Positions 11,689-12,470 of a stretch of 12,470 nt of DNA are shown piece after piece. The translations under genes were made by a program, and so were the position numbers. The notes under the pieces were generated by a model, which ran no database searches, was not told the origin of the DNA, and was given only the letters and a program-made list of their open reading frames with translations. The DNA is from Monosiga brevicollis MX1 (taxonomy: Eukaryota > Opisthokonta > Choanoflagellata > Craspedida > Salpingoecidae): positions 2,990,108-3,002,577 of the forward strand of contig NW_001865039.1 in assembly GCF_000002865.3 (NCBI RefSeq), written 5' to 3'. Within the stretch, counting starts at the first letter, position 1. Every line of letters starts with the position of its first letter.

Positions 11689-12470
11689 ATGTTGTTGTCT
11701 GCTCCCTCGACCGCACTGTCTACGATTGACCTGCGCAATATGTTTCACGATCGTCTCCGTTGGCTTGTTACGGGGCAACTAGGTCGGGTCGTGGACGCCA
11801 TGCGCAAGGCAGTCGCACGCAAGCAGAGCCGTCGAGGACAGCTGAACGCCGGCGCGGGGGCCCACCCGAACGACGCAGTCGACCAGAGCCTCAGGTCGCT
11901 CGTCCGCGACCCGGACCTGGCGGACGAAGCCTGGGCAAACCACGTCACGAACCGTCTGAACCGAGGTCAGATTGCCAAAGCATTTGATGCCGACAAGGCT
12001 CGTGCCGTGATTGGTAATTCTGAGGTTCAGGCCGTGCGCGACCTCTTGGTACCGCCCGGGCTGACCCCGTACATTGCTTCGACACCCGCCTCCACGTCTA
12101 CACTGGCACCAGCCACGGCTGCGAGCTCCCCAACCGTGTCCTTCACCAAAGGTGAGCTCCCCAAGGCGTTGGCGGCCACCAAGGGTGTCACCGACCCCTA
12201 TGGTTGGTCTGGTGAGCTTCTTGCCTCCATCTACCGCATCAAGGAGCACTTCAGTCAGGTCTTGGGCCCACGCCAGGGTTCTACCAGCGACCCGACTGCT
12301 CCTTCTGATGGAGACGCGCCTCAGGGCCCCACCACCGCCACTGGAGGTCCTCAGGTTGCCTTGAACAAGATCTTTCACCACATTGCCAACAACACCGTGC
12401 CCGAGTCGATTCGACATGCCCTTTGCTCCATCAACTACACTATCCTGGAGAAGGCCAATGGCAAGTTTCG
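11689..12470 (+). mobile_element. Retroelement ORF, N-terminal part up to the start of a reverse transcriptase domain (cut by window end)
   Basis: An uninterrupted frame of 260 codons runs off the window. ATG 11689 is the first ATG after the last in-frame stop (11608 region). Its layout matches the segment preceding the polymerase domain in many protist non-LTR-type reverse transcriptases: RLNRGQIAKAFDADKARAVI (the G-x-x-x-KA/RA-L pattern), a short Pro-rich linker (PPGLTPYIASTP), VSFTKGELPKALAATKG, then DPYGWSGELLASIY where such enzymes have a GPDG(W/L) stretch, and finally LNKIFHHIANNTVPESIRHA with ILEKANGKFR, the position of the usual lhK-x-x-G-x-RPI motif. The catalytic YxDD lies beyond the window, so activity cannot be judged. 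The region is GC-rich compared with its neighbours, consistent with an inserted element. I infer LINE-like rather than LTR-type; the boundaries are unknown. Confidence 0.65.

Noticed and set aside
11779-12417. 212-codon minus-strand frame opposite the RT-like ORF
   Set aside because: Long mainly because the region is GC-rich; the plus frame carries the RT-type motifs and is uninterrupted.

Overview
The window comes from an intron-rich nuclear genome. Three complete protein-coding genes can be assembled from many short exons with canonical GT...AG junctions and consistent reading phase. Introns are mostly 71-184 nt. The gene set (protein kinase A catalytic subunit, a ZnT7-type zinc transporter, BORC subunit 8) points to a non-plant eukaryote, plausibly a unicellular relative of animals and fungi such as a choanoflagellate or other protist. 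The lineage cannot be fixed from the sequence alone. No prokaryotic, plasmid, CRISPR, rRNA or tRNA signal was found.

Layout. Positions 1-1346 (+) hold the 3' part of an unrecognised spliced gene: an acidic disordered segment, then helical charged sequence and an RRM-like tail, with an AATAAA inside one predicted intron. Positions 1347-2574 have no recognisable gene; one plus-strand stretch (1912-2383) looks weakly coding. At 2575 a GTAAGT donor may open a 5'UTR intron carrying a long CT microsatellite. The BORCS8-like gene follows at 2892-3701 (+, 5 exons, 145 aa) with AATAAA 22 nt after its stop. Positions 3729-5380 contain three CT-rich tracts, a small inverted repeat and a CCCCTG repeat, and are probably promoter and leader of the next gene. 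That gene, 5381-7817 (+, 10 exons, 361 aa), is a PKA catalytic subunit with all catalytic residues. Tail to tail with it, 8406-10415 (-, 9 exons, 380 aa), lies a ZnT7/SLC30A7-type transporter with a histidine-rich loop and a (CA)21 repeat abutting one 3' splice site. Positions 10416-11688 are non-coding or unresolved. From 11689 to the window end a GC-richer open frame runs in from the left and resembles the region just before and at the start of a non-LTR-type reverse transcriptase domain, so a retroelement begins here and is cut by the window edge.

The three named genes have housekeeping roles: lysosome positioning (BORC), cAMP signalling (PKA) and zinc loading of the early secretory pathway (ZnT7). 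There is no sequence evidence that they form one pathway; the clustering looks like ordinary compact gene packing. I did not find a clearly new biological system. The points most worth checking are the alternative 3' splice site that would swap the PKA C-tail, the missing PKA turn-motif phosphosite, the repeat-tract-associated splice sites, and the uncharacterised left-hand gene.
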